Assembly (NCBI RefSeq): GCF_003610555.1
Contig: NZ_RAPQ01000008.1
Coordinates: forward strand, 62,001 to 126,000
Direction: 5' to 3'
Source of the DNA: Marinifilum flexuosum
GTDB taxonomy: Bacteria > Bacteroidota > Bacteroidia > Bacteroidales > Marinifilaceae
DNA: 64,000 nucleotides
The position numbers were made by a program, and so were the translations under genes. Under the pieces are notes generated by a model, which saw only the letters and a program-made list of their open reading frames with translations, was not told where the DNA came from and did not search any database. Positions 28,382 to 36,776 of this stretch are shown piece after piece (the first letter of the stretch is position 1; the number at the start of each line of letters is the position of its first letter).

Positions 28382-30289
28382 ATGTACAAAGAATCTACAG
28401 AACATCTGCTATTAAGAATAAAAGAGCTTGAAGCTGAGTTAAAAGCTGTAAAACAATCGTTTGGAGCAAAATCTGGTTTGGTAAAACATTTATTAAGAAA
28501 TGCAAAAAGCCAAACGCAAGAGTATTTGTCTGTAATTGATTCGGACTTTACCCTTATAGAAGTAAACAAAAATCGTTTAAGTCAACTAGGTAAAAAAAGG
28601 AATGAAATTATAGGAGATAAGTGCTACAAAGTATTTTACGATTTAGATAAAGAGTGTAGGGAGTGTATTGTTAATGAGGTTATTAGTTCAAGAAGCGCAA
28701 ATCGTTTTTTAAAATCATACGAATTTAATAATGCCATTAAGTTTGAGGAGAAAACGGTTAGCCCAATTCTAAATGAAGAGGGATTTGTTGAGCGTTTGGT
28801 TATCGAAAGTAAGGATATTAGTGGTTATTATCAACTAGTAGATAAAGTAGGGCAAAGAGAAGAGTTTTTTAAAAACATTTTCGAATCAGCTGGAGATGCA
28901 TTTTTAATTCATGATTCCCATGGTAATATTTTGGATTTCGGCTCCAAATTGCCAATTTTATTGGGTTATAGCCAGGAGGAGTTTAAAAGATTATCCTTAA
29001 TTGATATTGATGATCCACGTTATTCTATGAAAATTGACAGCCGTCAGGAGCATATGAAGGATAAGGATCATTTATTATTTGAAACTGAATTAATTTGTAA
29101 AACAAGAGAAAGAATTCCTGTTGAAGTAAGTGCAACCTTGATTCCTTTGCAAGGGCAGAGGTTATTTTTCGTTTCTCTACGTAATTTAGAAAAGAGGAGA
29201 AAAGCAGAAGAAGATTTGAAAATAAGTGAAAAGCGATTTAGAACTTTAGTGGAGAATGCACCGGATCTTATAATGCGATTCGATAAAAACTACAAGCATT
29301 TGTTTGTTAATTCTGCAACAAAAACTCTTTTGAATATTGATCCTGAAGAATTTATAGGAAAAACACACGAAGAACTTGGTTTTCCAGAACACATGTGTAA
29401 GTTTTGGGAAGAAGAAATGAACAAAGTTTTTCAAAGTTCGAAGTTAAAAGCTGTCGAGTTTTCAATTCAGATCGATGGGGAAGATAAATATTTTGATTGG
29501 CAGTTAATTCCTGAGTTTGATGAAAAAGGTCAAACAGAAACGATTTTGGCCGTTGCCAGAGACATTACCGCTCGTAAATTGAATGAAAAAGCACTGGAAG
29601 AGGCAGTGAAAACAAAAGATAAGTTCTTTTCAATTATCGCGCATGATTTGAAAAACCCTTTTAATGCGATGTTACCTATCGTACACATTTTAAAGGAGAA
29701 TCATATTGATATGCAAAGGGAACAGCTTTCTGAAATGATCGAACTAATTGATTCTTCGGTAAAGCAGGAATACAATCTTTTGAAAAACCTTTTGGAATGG
29801 TCAAGAGCACAAACAGGTGCAATCAAATTAAAACCTGAGAGCATTCAGCTGCGAGATCTCCTTGATTCAAATCTACTGCTTCATAGGGCAGTAGCTGAGG
29901 GTAAAAATATTTCCATTGAAGTGGATGGTGTTCAAGCTAATGTTTTGTCGGATAAGTATATGCTTGAAACCGTTATCCGCAATCTGATTTCGAATGCGTT
30001 AAAGTTTACCGAAATAGACGGTAATGTAAAGATTCAAATTACTGAGAATAAGGACCAGGTAATTTGTAGTGTTCAGGATAATGGAATAGGAATTAGTCCT
30101 GAAAATCAGCAAAAACTATTCAGAATTGACACCAATTATACCCGATTGGGAACAAAAGATGAATCAGGAACAGGATTAGGACTAATACTTTGTAAAGAGT
30201 TTATAGAAAAAAATGGTGGAAACATTACAGTAAAAAGTGAGGTAGCTGTAGGGAGCAAGTTCACTTTTAGTTTGCCTAAAGCTACCTAA
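28382..30289 (+). CDS. PAS-domain sensor histidine kinase
   Basis: 635 residues without obvious membrane segments. A short N-terminal coiled coil is followed by three PAS-type domains (about 45-150, 155-275, 280-400), each ending in PAC-like sequence (for example LAVARDITARKLNEKA). Then come the HisKA domain with phosphoacceptor FSIIAHDLKNPFNAM (about 420) and the ATPase domain with N box NLISNALKFTE, G1 DNGIGISPE and G2 GTGLGLILCKEF. It is probably a cytoplasmic sensor. No response regulator is adjacent. Its stop codon abuts the end of the convergent polyprenyl synthase gene. Confidence 0.9.
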   Translation: MYKESTEHLLLRIKELEAELKAVKQSFGAKSGLVKHLLRNAKSQTQEYLSVIDSDFTLIEVNKNRLSQLGKKRNEIIGDKCYKVFYDLDKECRECIVNEVISSRSANRFLKSYEFNNAIKFEEKTVSPILNEEGFVERLVIESKDISGYYQLVDKVGQREEFFKNIFESAGDAFLIHDSHGNILDFGSKLPILLGYSQEEFKRLSLIDIDDPRYSMKIDSRQEHMKDKDHLLFETELICKTRERIPVEVSATLIPLQGQRLFFVSLRNLEKRRKAEEDLKISEKRFRTLVENAPDLIMRFDKNYKHLFVNSATKTLLNIDPEEFIGKTHEELGFPEHMCKFWEEEMNKVFQSSKLKAVEFSIQIDGEDKYFDWQLIPEFDEKGQTETILAVARDITARKLNEKALEEAVKTKDKFFSIIAHDLKNPFNAMLPIVHILKENHIDMQREQLSEMIELIDSSVKQEYNLLKNLLEWSRAQTGAIKLKPESIQLRDLLDSNLLLHRAVAEGKNISIEVDGVQANVLSDKYMLETVIRNLISNALKFTEIDGNVKIQITENKDQVICSVQDNGIGISPENQQKLFRIDTNYTRLGTKDESGTGLGLILCKEFIEKNGGNITVKSEVAVGSKFTFSLPKAT

Positions 30290-31276
30290 TTATGCAGTTC
30301 TTGAGATGGTGTATTCAACCAGTTCCTGCAATGATGTATTGGCTTCGGATTCAGAAAAATCAGATAGAATTTCTAAGGATTTCTGTTTATATTCCAGCAT
30401 TTTATCTCGAGTATAGTCGATACCACCTTTTTCCTTTACAAACTGAATTAACTCATTAACTTTTTCAGTATCTTTGTTATGTTTTTTAATGATTTTAAGA
30501 GCCCATTTGCGTTCCTTATCAGAAACATTTCTGAGTACATATATCAATGGGAGAGTGAGTTTCTTTTCTTTGATATCATTACCTGTTGGTTTCCCAATAT
30601 TGCCTTGCTTTTCGTAATCGAACAAATCATCCTTCATTTGGAAGGCAACTCCTAGGTATTCACCAAATTTCTTTAGTTTTTCTTGCTGATCTTTAGTAGC
30701 GCCAACCGATAAAGCACCCAGTTGAGTACACGAGGCTATTAAGCTTGCAGTTTTCTTGTAAATGATATCAAAGTAAACATCTTCAGTAATGTCTAGCTTA
30801 CGCGATTTTTCAAGCTGTAAAAGTTCACCTTCACTCATTTCTCTAACAGCATCCGAAACAACTTGTAGCTGATCATATTCCTTATTCTCCAGTGCAACTA
30901 GCAATCCTTTTGAAAGCAAGAAATCACCAACTAAAACCGCAGCTTTTGATTTCCAAAGTGCATTAATAGAGAAAAAACCTCTTCTTTCGTAAGCTTCGTC
31001 AACAACATCATCATGAATAAGTGTAGCAGTATGTAGTAATTGAGTTAAAGCAGCGGCAACGTAAGTCGATTCTTGAATATCACCAAGCAACTTGGCACTA
31101 AGAAAGGTAAGTATAGGTCTTACTTCCTTACCTTTACGTTTAATAATATAATTATTGATAATATCCAGTAAGCGAACTTTGCTTTTCATCGATTCCTTAA
31201 AGTAAGAATCAAACTGTTTCATTTCCTTTTCAATAGGAGCTTTTATAATACTAATACTGCTTTTTTTCAAACTCAT
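30290..31276 (-). CDS. Polyprenyl diphosphate synthase
   Basis: 328 residues from the ATG at 31276; a TTG 9 bp further upstream would add three residues. Both aspartate-rich motifs of trans-prenyltransferases are present: LIHDDVVDEA (first DDxxD) and FQMKDDLFDYE (second), together with the KGKEVRPIL substrate-binding motif (G-K-x-x-R-P). It condenses isopentenyl diphosphate into a long polyprenyl chain, probably octaprenyl for menaquinone. It is convergent with the histidine kinase gene with no bases between the stop codons and no terminator hairpin. Confidence 0.93.
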   Translation of the reverse strand: MSLKKSSISIIKAPIEKEMKQFDSYFKESMKSKVRLLDIINNYIIKRKGKEVRPILTFLSAKLLGDIQESTYVAAALTQLLHTATLIHDDVVDEAYERRGFFSINALWKSKAAVLVGDFLLSKGLLVALENKEYDQLQVVSDAVREMSEGELLQLEKSRKLDITEDVYFDIIYKKTASLIASCTQLGALSVGATKDQQEKLKKFGEYLGVAFQMKDDLFDYEKQGNIGKPTGNDIKEKKLTLPLIYVLRNVSDKERKWALKIIKKHNKDTEKVNELIQFVKEKGGIDYTRDKMLEYKQKSLEILSDFSESEANTSLQELVEYTISRTA

Positions 31277-31439
31277 AGAAACCAAAGTTAATAATTTAAA
31301 CTTCTCATGGAAGTCTTGCTGGATCTAAATTTTCAGATACAAATATCTCGTTTTTATTAAGACTACAAATAAATTATATACAAAACGAGAAATTTAAATA
31401 TTTCAATATGATTGTAGCACTCATTCACGAATATATTTA

Positions 31440-31447
31440 TATATTTG
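31440..31447 (+). promoter_or_regulatory. Bacteroidota -7 promoter element (TATATTTG)
   Basis: TAnnTTTG match 33 bp upstream of the ArsR-type gene. Confidence 0.55.
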
Positions 31448-31479
31448 CATTTGATAATTTACGTGATTAATCTTAGTGT

Positions 31480-31779
31480 ATGAAAATTAAAGAATTAGAA
31501 CCTGAAAAACTGGAGCAGGCGGCTAATATGCTAAAAGCAATCGCCCATCCAATGAGAATTGCAATTTTGGGTTATCTGGAAGATGGTAAGAAGCTGACGG
31601 TGACTGAAATTCATGAATTACTAAAAATAGAACAATCTACAACTTCTCATCATTTGGGAATTTTAAAAGATAAAGGTGTTCTTTCATCAAAACGAGAGGG
31701 AAAAAACACTTATTATTTCTTAAAGCACTGTAGTTTGAGTAATATTGTTGATTGTATCAGCAATTGCACACATGGATAA
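31480..31779 (+). CDS. ArsR-family winged-helix regulator
   Basis: 99 residues. The winged helix shows HPMRIAILGYL, the recognition helix region IEQSTTSHHLGILKDKGVL and the wing KREGKNTYYFL, typical of ArsR/SmtB repressors. There is no CxC metal box in the recognition helix region, but three cysteines cluster at the C terminus (HCSLSNIVDCISNC), which could sense metal or redox state. Target genes are not obvious; it may regulate itself. A perfect terminator separates it from queD. Confidence 0.88.
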   Translation: MKIKELEPEKLEQAANMLKAIAHPMRIAILGYLEDGKKLTVTEIHELLKIEQSTTSHHLGILKDKGVLSSKREGKNTYYFLKHCSLSNIVDCISNCTHG

Positions 31780-31784
31780 GACTT

Positions 31785-31808
31785 AAAACCGGATAAAACC
31801 GGTTTTTT
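31785..31808 (+). terminator. Terminator of the ArsR-type gene
   Basis: AAAACCGG (31785-31792) pairs with CCGGTTTT (31799-31806), ending in a run of T. Confidence 0.85.
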
Positions 31809-31821
31809 TATTATATAAACA

Positions 31822-32271
31822 ATGACAAAGATTAGATTAACAAAAGAGTTCCGATTTGAAATGGCACATGCCTTATGGAACTACGATGGATTGTGTAAAA
31901 ACATTCATGGTCATTCTTACATTTTATTTGTTACGGTAATTGGAGAACCCATTACCGATAAGACAAATCCTAAATTGGGAATGGTAATGGATTTTGGAGA
32001 ATTGAAGGGAATAGTATCAGAGGAAGTTGTTGATCAGTTGGATCATGCATTGGTTCTTAGTAAGGATACTCCGAATATCGATCAATTAAATATCCCACAG
32101 ATGTTCGATCGATTTTTTGTAATGGATTATCAACCAACCTGTGAAAATATGATTGCGGATTTTGCAGAAAGAATTAAAGCAAGACTACCAAAGGGAGTTG
32201 AGCTTCATTCATTGAAACTGCACGAAACGGCAACTTCATTTGCAGAGTGGTATGCTTCCGACAATCAATAA
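31822..32271 (+). CDS. queD: 6-pyruvoyl-tetrahydropterin synthase / 6-carboxytetrahydropterin synthase family protein
   Basis: 149 residues of T-fold. Zinc ligands: H in FEMAHALW and H-x-H in NIHGHSY; catalytic Cys in LCKNIHGH; the Asp-His pair in QLDHALVL; and the substrate-binding Glu in LKLHETATSFAEW. This is the QueD/PTPS family. In bacteria without biopterin synthesis it makes 6-carboxy-tetrahydropterin for queuosine; no other que gene is present to confirm it. Bounded by terminators on both sides, so transcribed singly. Confidence 0.85.
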   Translation: MTKIRLTKEFRFEMAHALWNYDGLCKNIHGHSYILFVTVIGEPITDKTNPKLGMVMDFGELKGIVSEEVVDQLDHALVLSKDTPNIDQLNIPQMFDRFFVMDYQPTCENMIADFAERIKARLPKGVELHSLKLHETATSFAEWYASDNQ

Positions 32272-32290
32272 GGTTTAAAAATATAGGATG

Positions 32291-32318
32291 AGCCCGAATT
32301 AGATATTCGGGCTTTTTT
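32291..32318 (+). terminator. Terminator of queD
   Basis: AGCCCGAAT (32291-32299) pairs with ATTCGGGCT (32304-32312), followed by a T tract. Confidence 0.9.
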
Positions 32319-32398
32319 ATTGCTCCTAATTTTCAATCCATCCTGTAATTATTCATTAATAATTACTCATTGATAATTGCGATAGCAGTATTATCTTG

Positions 32399-32406
32399 TA
32401 TTTTTG
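32399..32406 (+). promoter_or_regulatory. Bacteroidota -7 promoter element (TATTTTTG)
   Basis: TAnnTTTG match 29 bp upstream of the polA start codon. Confidence 0.5.
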
Positions 32407-32435
32407 TTTGGATACATTAAATACATACAATTTTT

Positions 32436-35210
32436 ATGCACTCATCAGCTAGCAATTCTGGCAAAAAGCTATTTTTATTAGATGCTTTTGCCTTGATATA
32501 CAGATCGTATTACGCATTTATAAAAAACCCAAGATTTACTTCAACAGGCATTAATTCTTCTGCCATGTTGGGATTTACCAATACCTTACTCGAAGTATTG
32601 GAAAAAGAGAAACCATCGCATATTGCGGTTGTTTTTGATCCTGTGGGACCAACTTTCCGTCACGAGATGTTCAAAGAGTACAAAGCGCAGCGTCCGCCAA
32701 TGCCTGAGGATCTTCGTAAATCAATCCCTTACATCAAAAGCATTATTCAAGGTTTTAATATTCCTGAATTGGATGTGGAAGGTTTTGAAGCAGACGACGT
32801 TATTGGAACTTTGGCTAAGAAAGCTGAAAAGGAAGGGTTTTCGGTTTACATGATGACTCCCGATAAGGATTATGCACAGTTGGTGAGTGAAAACATTTTC
32901 ATGTACAAACCTAAACGATCGGGAAAAGAAGTAGAAGTATGGGGATTGCCTGAAGTTCAAGAAAACTTTGGAGTAGAAACTGCAGATCAGATTATCGATT
33001 ATTTGGGGTTAATGGGTGATTCGGCAGATAATATTCCTGGTTGTCCTGGTATTGGACCAAAGACTGCACAAAAATTGATTGGATTGTATAAATCAATAGA
33101 TGGACTCTATGAGAATACCGATCAGTTAAAAGGAAAGCAGAAAGAAAAAATTGTAGCTTCAGAAGAGCAGGTTCGATTTTCGAGAGAGTTGGCAACAATT
33201 GCATTGAATGCTCCTATAGATTTCGATGAAGAGAAATTTAAGTTGATAGATTTCGACGAAGCCAAATTGAGAGCCATTTTTAAAGAATTGGAATTTTTTA
33301 CGCTTGCTGAAAGAGTGTTTAAAAATCAAACTGAACTTTTCGACTCTCAGAATGAGAAATCTACGGACAGTGATTCGACAGAAGAAAAAGAAATCATTCT
33401 CAGAGACATAAATACTTTGAATTCTAAGTTTTTTATGCTTGATAACGAGCAGGTAAGGGCTGATTTAAAGGCAGAATTGTGCGTTCAAAAAGAGTTTGTT
33501 TTTAGAACAATTTTGTCTGATTCCGATCCAAACACTTCAAAATTGAGAGGCATGTGCTTCTCTTTTAAGAGCGACAAGTCTTTTTTTGTTCCATTTCCGG
33601 AAAATTTGGAAGAAGCAAAAAAAATTGCTCAAGAATTCAAATATATTTTTGAAGATGAGAAAATCATCAAAATTGGTCACGATTGCAAAAAAGACATTTT
33701 AGCACTTCGTTGGTTGGGCTGTGAAGTAAAAGCTCCAATTTTTGATACGATGATTGCACATTACCTGATTCAACCAGAATTGAAGCATGAATTCTCTTTT
33801 GTGGCAAATTCTGTTTTGAATTACAATGTAATTCAGGAAGAGGTGAAGGGGAAAGGCAAAAAAGCTCAACTGAGTTTGATGATGGAACCTGAACCAGTCA
33901 AACATGATCGGTATTGCGAAGAAGTTGTACTGGGTTTAGAGCTTAAATCGGAGCTTGAAAAGCAAATGGAGGACAATGGCCTAATCAAGTTGTTTAATGA
34001 GGTAGAAATGCCTCTAATGAGCATTTTGGCCGACATGGAATTCAATGGTGTATCGCTTGACGTTCCAACTTTAAATGATTACGCCAAAGTACTGAACGAA
34101 GAGGTAAATGGGATAGAGGCTGAAATCAAAGAAATGGCAGGTGTTGAATTCAATGTAGCATCGCCAAAACAGTTGGGAGAGGTCTTGTTCGAAAAAATGG
34201 AATTGGATAGCAAAGCCAAGAAAACCAAGTCAGGACAGTACTCAACTTCTGAAGCTGTACTAGCCAAACTTAAAGGCAAGCATGAAATCATTCAAAAGAT
34301 TTTGGATTTCAGATCGCTGAAAAAGTTGATTTCGACCTATGTGGAAGCTTTGCCAACCTATATTAACCAGGCATCAGGAAAAATTCATACATCATTCAAT
34401 CAGGCAGAAGCCGCAACGGGTCGATTGAGTTCTACCAATCCAAACCTGCAGAACATTCCTATTCGAACAGAGCAGGGAAGGTATATCCGTAAGGCATTTG
34501 TTCCTTCAACGGATGAGCACATATTCCTTTCTGCCGATTACTCGCAGGTAGAATTGCGTTTGATGGCACATATGAGCAAGGATCAGAACATGATTGATGC
34601 CTTTAATCATGCTGCAGATTTCCACCAGGCAACAGCCGCAAAAATTTACAAGCTCCCAATTGAGGAGGTTAGCAAAGACATGCGATCTCGTGCGAAAACC
34701 GCTAATTTTGGTATCATATACGGTATTTCAGCATGGGGATTGGCCGAACGCCTGGATATCTCAAGAAAAGAGGGAAAAGAGCTTAAAGACGGATACTTTG
34801 AATCTTATCCTGAGGTAAAAGCCTTTATGGATGCCAGTATCGAAAAAGCCCGCGAGGATGAATATGTGGAGACTTTGATGGGACGTAGAAGATACTTGAA
34901 GGATATCAATTCGAGCAATGCGATTGTACGCGGAGTGGCCGAAAGAAATGCCATTAATGCGCCAATTCAAGGCTCTGCAGCCGATGTTATCAAAATTGCA
35001 ATGATCAACATCGACAAACGCATGAAAAAGGAGGGAATGCAATCAAAAATGATCATTCAGGTACATGATGAATTGAACTTTGATTGTGTGAAATCTGAAT
35101 TGGAACAAATGAAGGTAATCCTTCGCGAAGAAATGGAGAATGCAGTGCAGCTTTCGGTACCTCTTACCGTTGATATGGGGGTAGGAGAGAACTGGTTGCA
35201 AGCACACTAA
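32436..35210 (+). CDS. polA: DNA polymerase I with degenerate 3'-5' exonuclease site
   Basis: 924 residues. 5'-nuclease domain (about 1-290: LLDAFALIYRSYYAF, FEADDVIGTLAKKA, GDSADNIPGCPGIGPKTA), a 3'-5' exonuclease-fold domain (about 330-530) and the family A polymerase domain with motif A DYSQVELRLMAHMS, motif B RSRAKTANFGIIYG and motif C VHDEL. In the exonuclease fold the motif I DTE is replaced (FVFRTILSD), motif II reads GHDCKKD and motif III lacks the YxxxD pattern, so proofreading is probably lost, as in some other PolI enzymes. It serves in repair and Okazaki fragment maturation. A second, diverged copy of its last ~32 codons lies at 36192-36290. Confidence 0.97.
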   Translation: MHSSASNSGKKLFLLDAFALIYRSYYAFIKNPRFTSTGINSSAMLGFTNTLLEVLEKEKPSHIAVVFDPVGPTFRHEMFKEYKAQRPPMPEDLRKSIPYIKSIIQGFNIPELDVEGFEADDVIGTLAKKAEKEGFSVYMMTPDKDYAQLVSENIFMYKPKRSGKEVEVWGLPEVQENFGVETADQIIDYLGLMGDSADNIPGCPGIGPKTAQKLIGLYKSIDGLYENTDQLKGKQKEKIVASEEQVRFSRELATIALNAPIDFDEEKFKLIDFDEAKLRAIFKELEFFTLAERVFKNQTELFDSQNEKSTDSDSTEEKEIILRDINTLNSKFFMLDNEQVRADLKAELCVQKEFVFRTILSDSDPNTSKLRGMCFSFKSDKSFFVPFPENLEEAKKIAQEFKYIFEDEKIIKIGHDCKKDILALRWLGCEVKAPIFDTMIAHYLIQPELKHEFSFVANSVLNYNVIQEEVKGKGKKAQLSLMMEPEPVKHDRYCEEVVLGLELKSELEKQMEDNGLIKLFNEVEMPLMSILADMEFNGVSLDVPTLNDYAKVLNEEVNGIEAEIKEMAGVEFNVASPKQLGEVLFEKMELDSKAKKTKSGQYSTSEAVLAKLKGKHEIIQKILDFRSLKKLISTYVEALPTYINQASGKIHTSFNQAEAATGRLSSTNPNLQNIPIRTEQGRYIRKAFVPSTDEHIFLSADYSQVELRLMAHMSKDQNMIDAFNHAADFHQATAAKIYKLPIEEVSKDMRSRAKTANFGIIYGISAWGLAERLDISRKEGKELKDGYFESYPEVKAFMDASIEKAREDEYVETLMGRRRYLKDINSSNAIVRGVAERNAINAPIQGSAADVIKIAMINIDKRMKKEGMQSKMIIQVHDELNFDCVKSELEQMKVILREEMENAVQLSVPLTVDMGVGENWLQAH

Positions 35211-35272
35211 ATCATCAGTTATAAAATATTACAAATGCCGAATGGAGATTGAATTCTTTGTTCGGCGTTTTT
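35112..35272 (+). repeat. Direct repeat, copy 1: polA 3' end plus terminator
   Basis: This stretch (last 33 codons of polA including the stop, and its downstream terminator) recurs at 36192-36352, offset by exactly 1080 bp, with about 11 mismatches in 161 bp and no indels. The dinD gene lies between the copies. Confidence 0.95.
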
Positions 35273-35275
35273 TTG
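35235..35275 (+). terminator. Terminator of polA
   Basis: ATGCCGAA pairs with TTCGGCGT (one G-T pair) and is followed by seven T. It is duplicated at about 36315-36354. Confidence 0.75.
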
Positions 35276-35319
35276 ATCTTAATGGTAAATGATAATGTAA
35301 TAATTGGTATATTTATGTT

Positions 35320-36156
35320 ATGAAAAAATCCGTAATATATACTTTAACTGATAACTTTGAATCTCAAGCGCATTCAACTTCAGAAGGAGTTGAATTTTGG
35401 ATGGCTAGAGATTTGCAACACCTTTTAGGTTATTCAAAATGGGATAATTTCCAGGGAGTTATTTTAAAAGCAAAAACAGCATGTGAGCTTTCAGAGCAAA
35501 AAATTGAAGACCATTTTGCTGACGTCGGGAAAATGGTCGTAATTGGTTCAGGAGCGGAAAAGAAAATCTCCGACATTATGCTTACAAGATATGCTTGTTA
35601 TTTAGTAGCACAAAATGGAGATCCTAGAAAAGAACAAATAGCATTTGCTCAACGTTATTTTGCTGTTCAGACCAGAAAAGCTGAATTAATAGAGCAAAAA
35701 ATGCTTGAACACGAAAGAGTTCAAGCCAGAAATAAACTCAAAGAGACAGAAAAAGAATTGTCTCAAGTTATTTTTGAACAAACAGGAGGGAATCAAAATT
35801 TTGCTATTATCAGGAGTAAAGGGGATGCCGCTTTATTTGGAAGAACTACTCAACAAATGAAGGAGAAGTGGGAAATTAAAAATAAACCTTTAGCTGATTT
35901 TATGCCAACCATTTTATTAAAAGCTAAGGATTTTGCTACTGAGATTACCATTTTTAATGCAAAGGAAAATGAAATGAGTTCTGAGCGTCAGATTTCAAAT
36001 GAGCATATAACCAACAATGAAACTGTAAGAAAAACATTGATATCCCGTGGAATTCAGCCTGAAAACTTAGATCCAGAAGAGGATATAAATAAGATTGATA
36101 GAAGACTTAAAAGCGATGAAAAGAAGAGTTTAAAAAATCCTAAAAAATTAAAATAG
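35320..36156 (+). CDS. dinD: DinD-like DNA-damage-inducible protein
   Basis: 278 residues, close to the 274 of E. coli DinD. The N-terminal half has the Bro-N-like pattern (EFWMARDLQHLLGYSKWDNF, and MLTRYACYLVAQNGDPRK with FAQRYFAVQTRK) and the middle the DinD-typical FAIIRSKGDAALFG. E. coli DinD is SOS-induced and inhibits RecA filament function in vitro (established for that protein). Here it is a single-gene islet between two copies of the polA 3' end, which points to acquisition by integration or recombination. No SOS box can be called. Confidence 0.88.
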   Translation: MKKSVIYTLTDNFESQAHSTSEGVEFWMARDLQHLLGYSKWDNFQGVILKAKTACELSEQKIEDHFADVGKMVVIGSGAEKKISDIMLTRYACYLVAQNGDPRKEQIAFAQRYFAVQTRKAELIEQKMLEHERVQARNKLKETEKELSQVIFEQTGGNQNFAIIRSKGDAALFGRTTQQMKEKWEIKNKPLADFMPTILLKAKDFATEITIFNAKENEMSSERQISNEHITNNETVRKTLISRGIQPENLDPEEDINKIDRRLKSDEKKSLKNPKKLK

Positions 36157-36191
36157 AATAACAATTGCTAAAAATTTGCACTAAAAAAATT

Positions 36192-36290
36192 AACGTAATC
36201 CTTCGTGAAGAAATGGAGAATGCAGTGCAGATTTCGGTACCATTTACCGTTGATATGGGGGTAGGAGAGAACTGGTTGCAAGCGCACTAA
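36192..36290 (+). pseudogene. polA: Displaced copy of the polA 3' end
   Basis: Thirty-two codons and a stop (36288-36290) matching the end of polA with six base differences; the peptide differs by only a few substitutions (Leu to Ile and Leu to Phe among them). It has no start and no upstream polA sequence. Base changes are mostly silent or conservative, so the copy diverged while under selection as coding sequence, for example in another strain, rather than after duplication here. Confidence 0.9.
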
Positions 36291-36352
36291 ATCATCAGTT
36301 ATAAAATATTACAAATGCCGAAAGGAGATGAAGTTCTTTGTTCGGCATTTTT
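36192..36352 (+). repeat. Direct repeat, copy 2: polA tail plus terminator
   Basis: Partner of 35112-35272. It includes the diverged terminator (ATGCCGAA / TTCGGCAT, then T). Together the repeats bound a ~1.08-kb islet carrying dinD. Confidence 0.95.
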
Positions 36353-36393
36353 TATATATAATTAAATAGAATCCTCTGTAGTCCTGTATTTAC

Positions 36394-36602
36394 CGATCGG
36401 AGTTAATAAAATAGCGTCTGAGTAGTCATTAGACCCATTTGAGTAAGGTAGATACCCTTTTGAGTAGGCCAAATACCCATCAGAGTTAACAATTACCCCT
36501 TCTGAGTAGCGAAAATACCCATCGGAGTAACCAGGTAAGCCGTCTGAGTTACTGAAACACCCTTCTGAGTTACAAATATTGGCGTCTGAGTTAACTCAAA
36601 TC
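36394..36602. repeat. 21-nt-period tandem array, 10 forward units
   Basis: Ten diverged units share the pattern CCnTCTGAGT followed by an A-rich variable half ending in ATAC-like bases. The GAGT core falls at 36400, 36420, 36441, 36462, 36483, 36504, 36525, 36546, 36567 and 36588: one step of 20 and eight of exactly 21. Units differ at roughly half their positions outside the core. The array lies between the polA-tail copy and the convergent S41 protease gene. It is not CRISPR-like, and is not an open frame on the plus strand. Confidence 0.9.
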
Positions 36603-36720
36603 AGTAAAAATGCTACTCAGAGAGGAATGTAATTAACTCAATTGCTAAATTTTCTTACTCAAAAGACAATATAAAAAACTCATTTGGTCATATTGCATAC
36701 TCAATGGGTTCAAATGGCAA
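36594..36720. repeat. Inverted continuation of the 21-nt array, 6 units
   Basis: The complementary core ACTC recurs at 36594, 36615, 36636, 36657, 36678 and 36699, exactly 21 apart. The junction of the two halves is the perfect palindrome GAGTTAACTC at 36588-36597. Further on, a weak seventh unit may be present at 36720. Confidence 0.85.
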
Positions 36721-36776
36721 CAAGAGGGTAGTGCTATTACAAATGAATATCCATATCGGTAGGAGTGTTGTTAAAG

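Noticed and set aside
36394-36720. CRISPR array
   Set aside because: Units are 21 nt in all with no separate spacers, cores are only 4-10 nt, half the units are inverted, and no cas genes are in the window.
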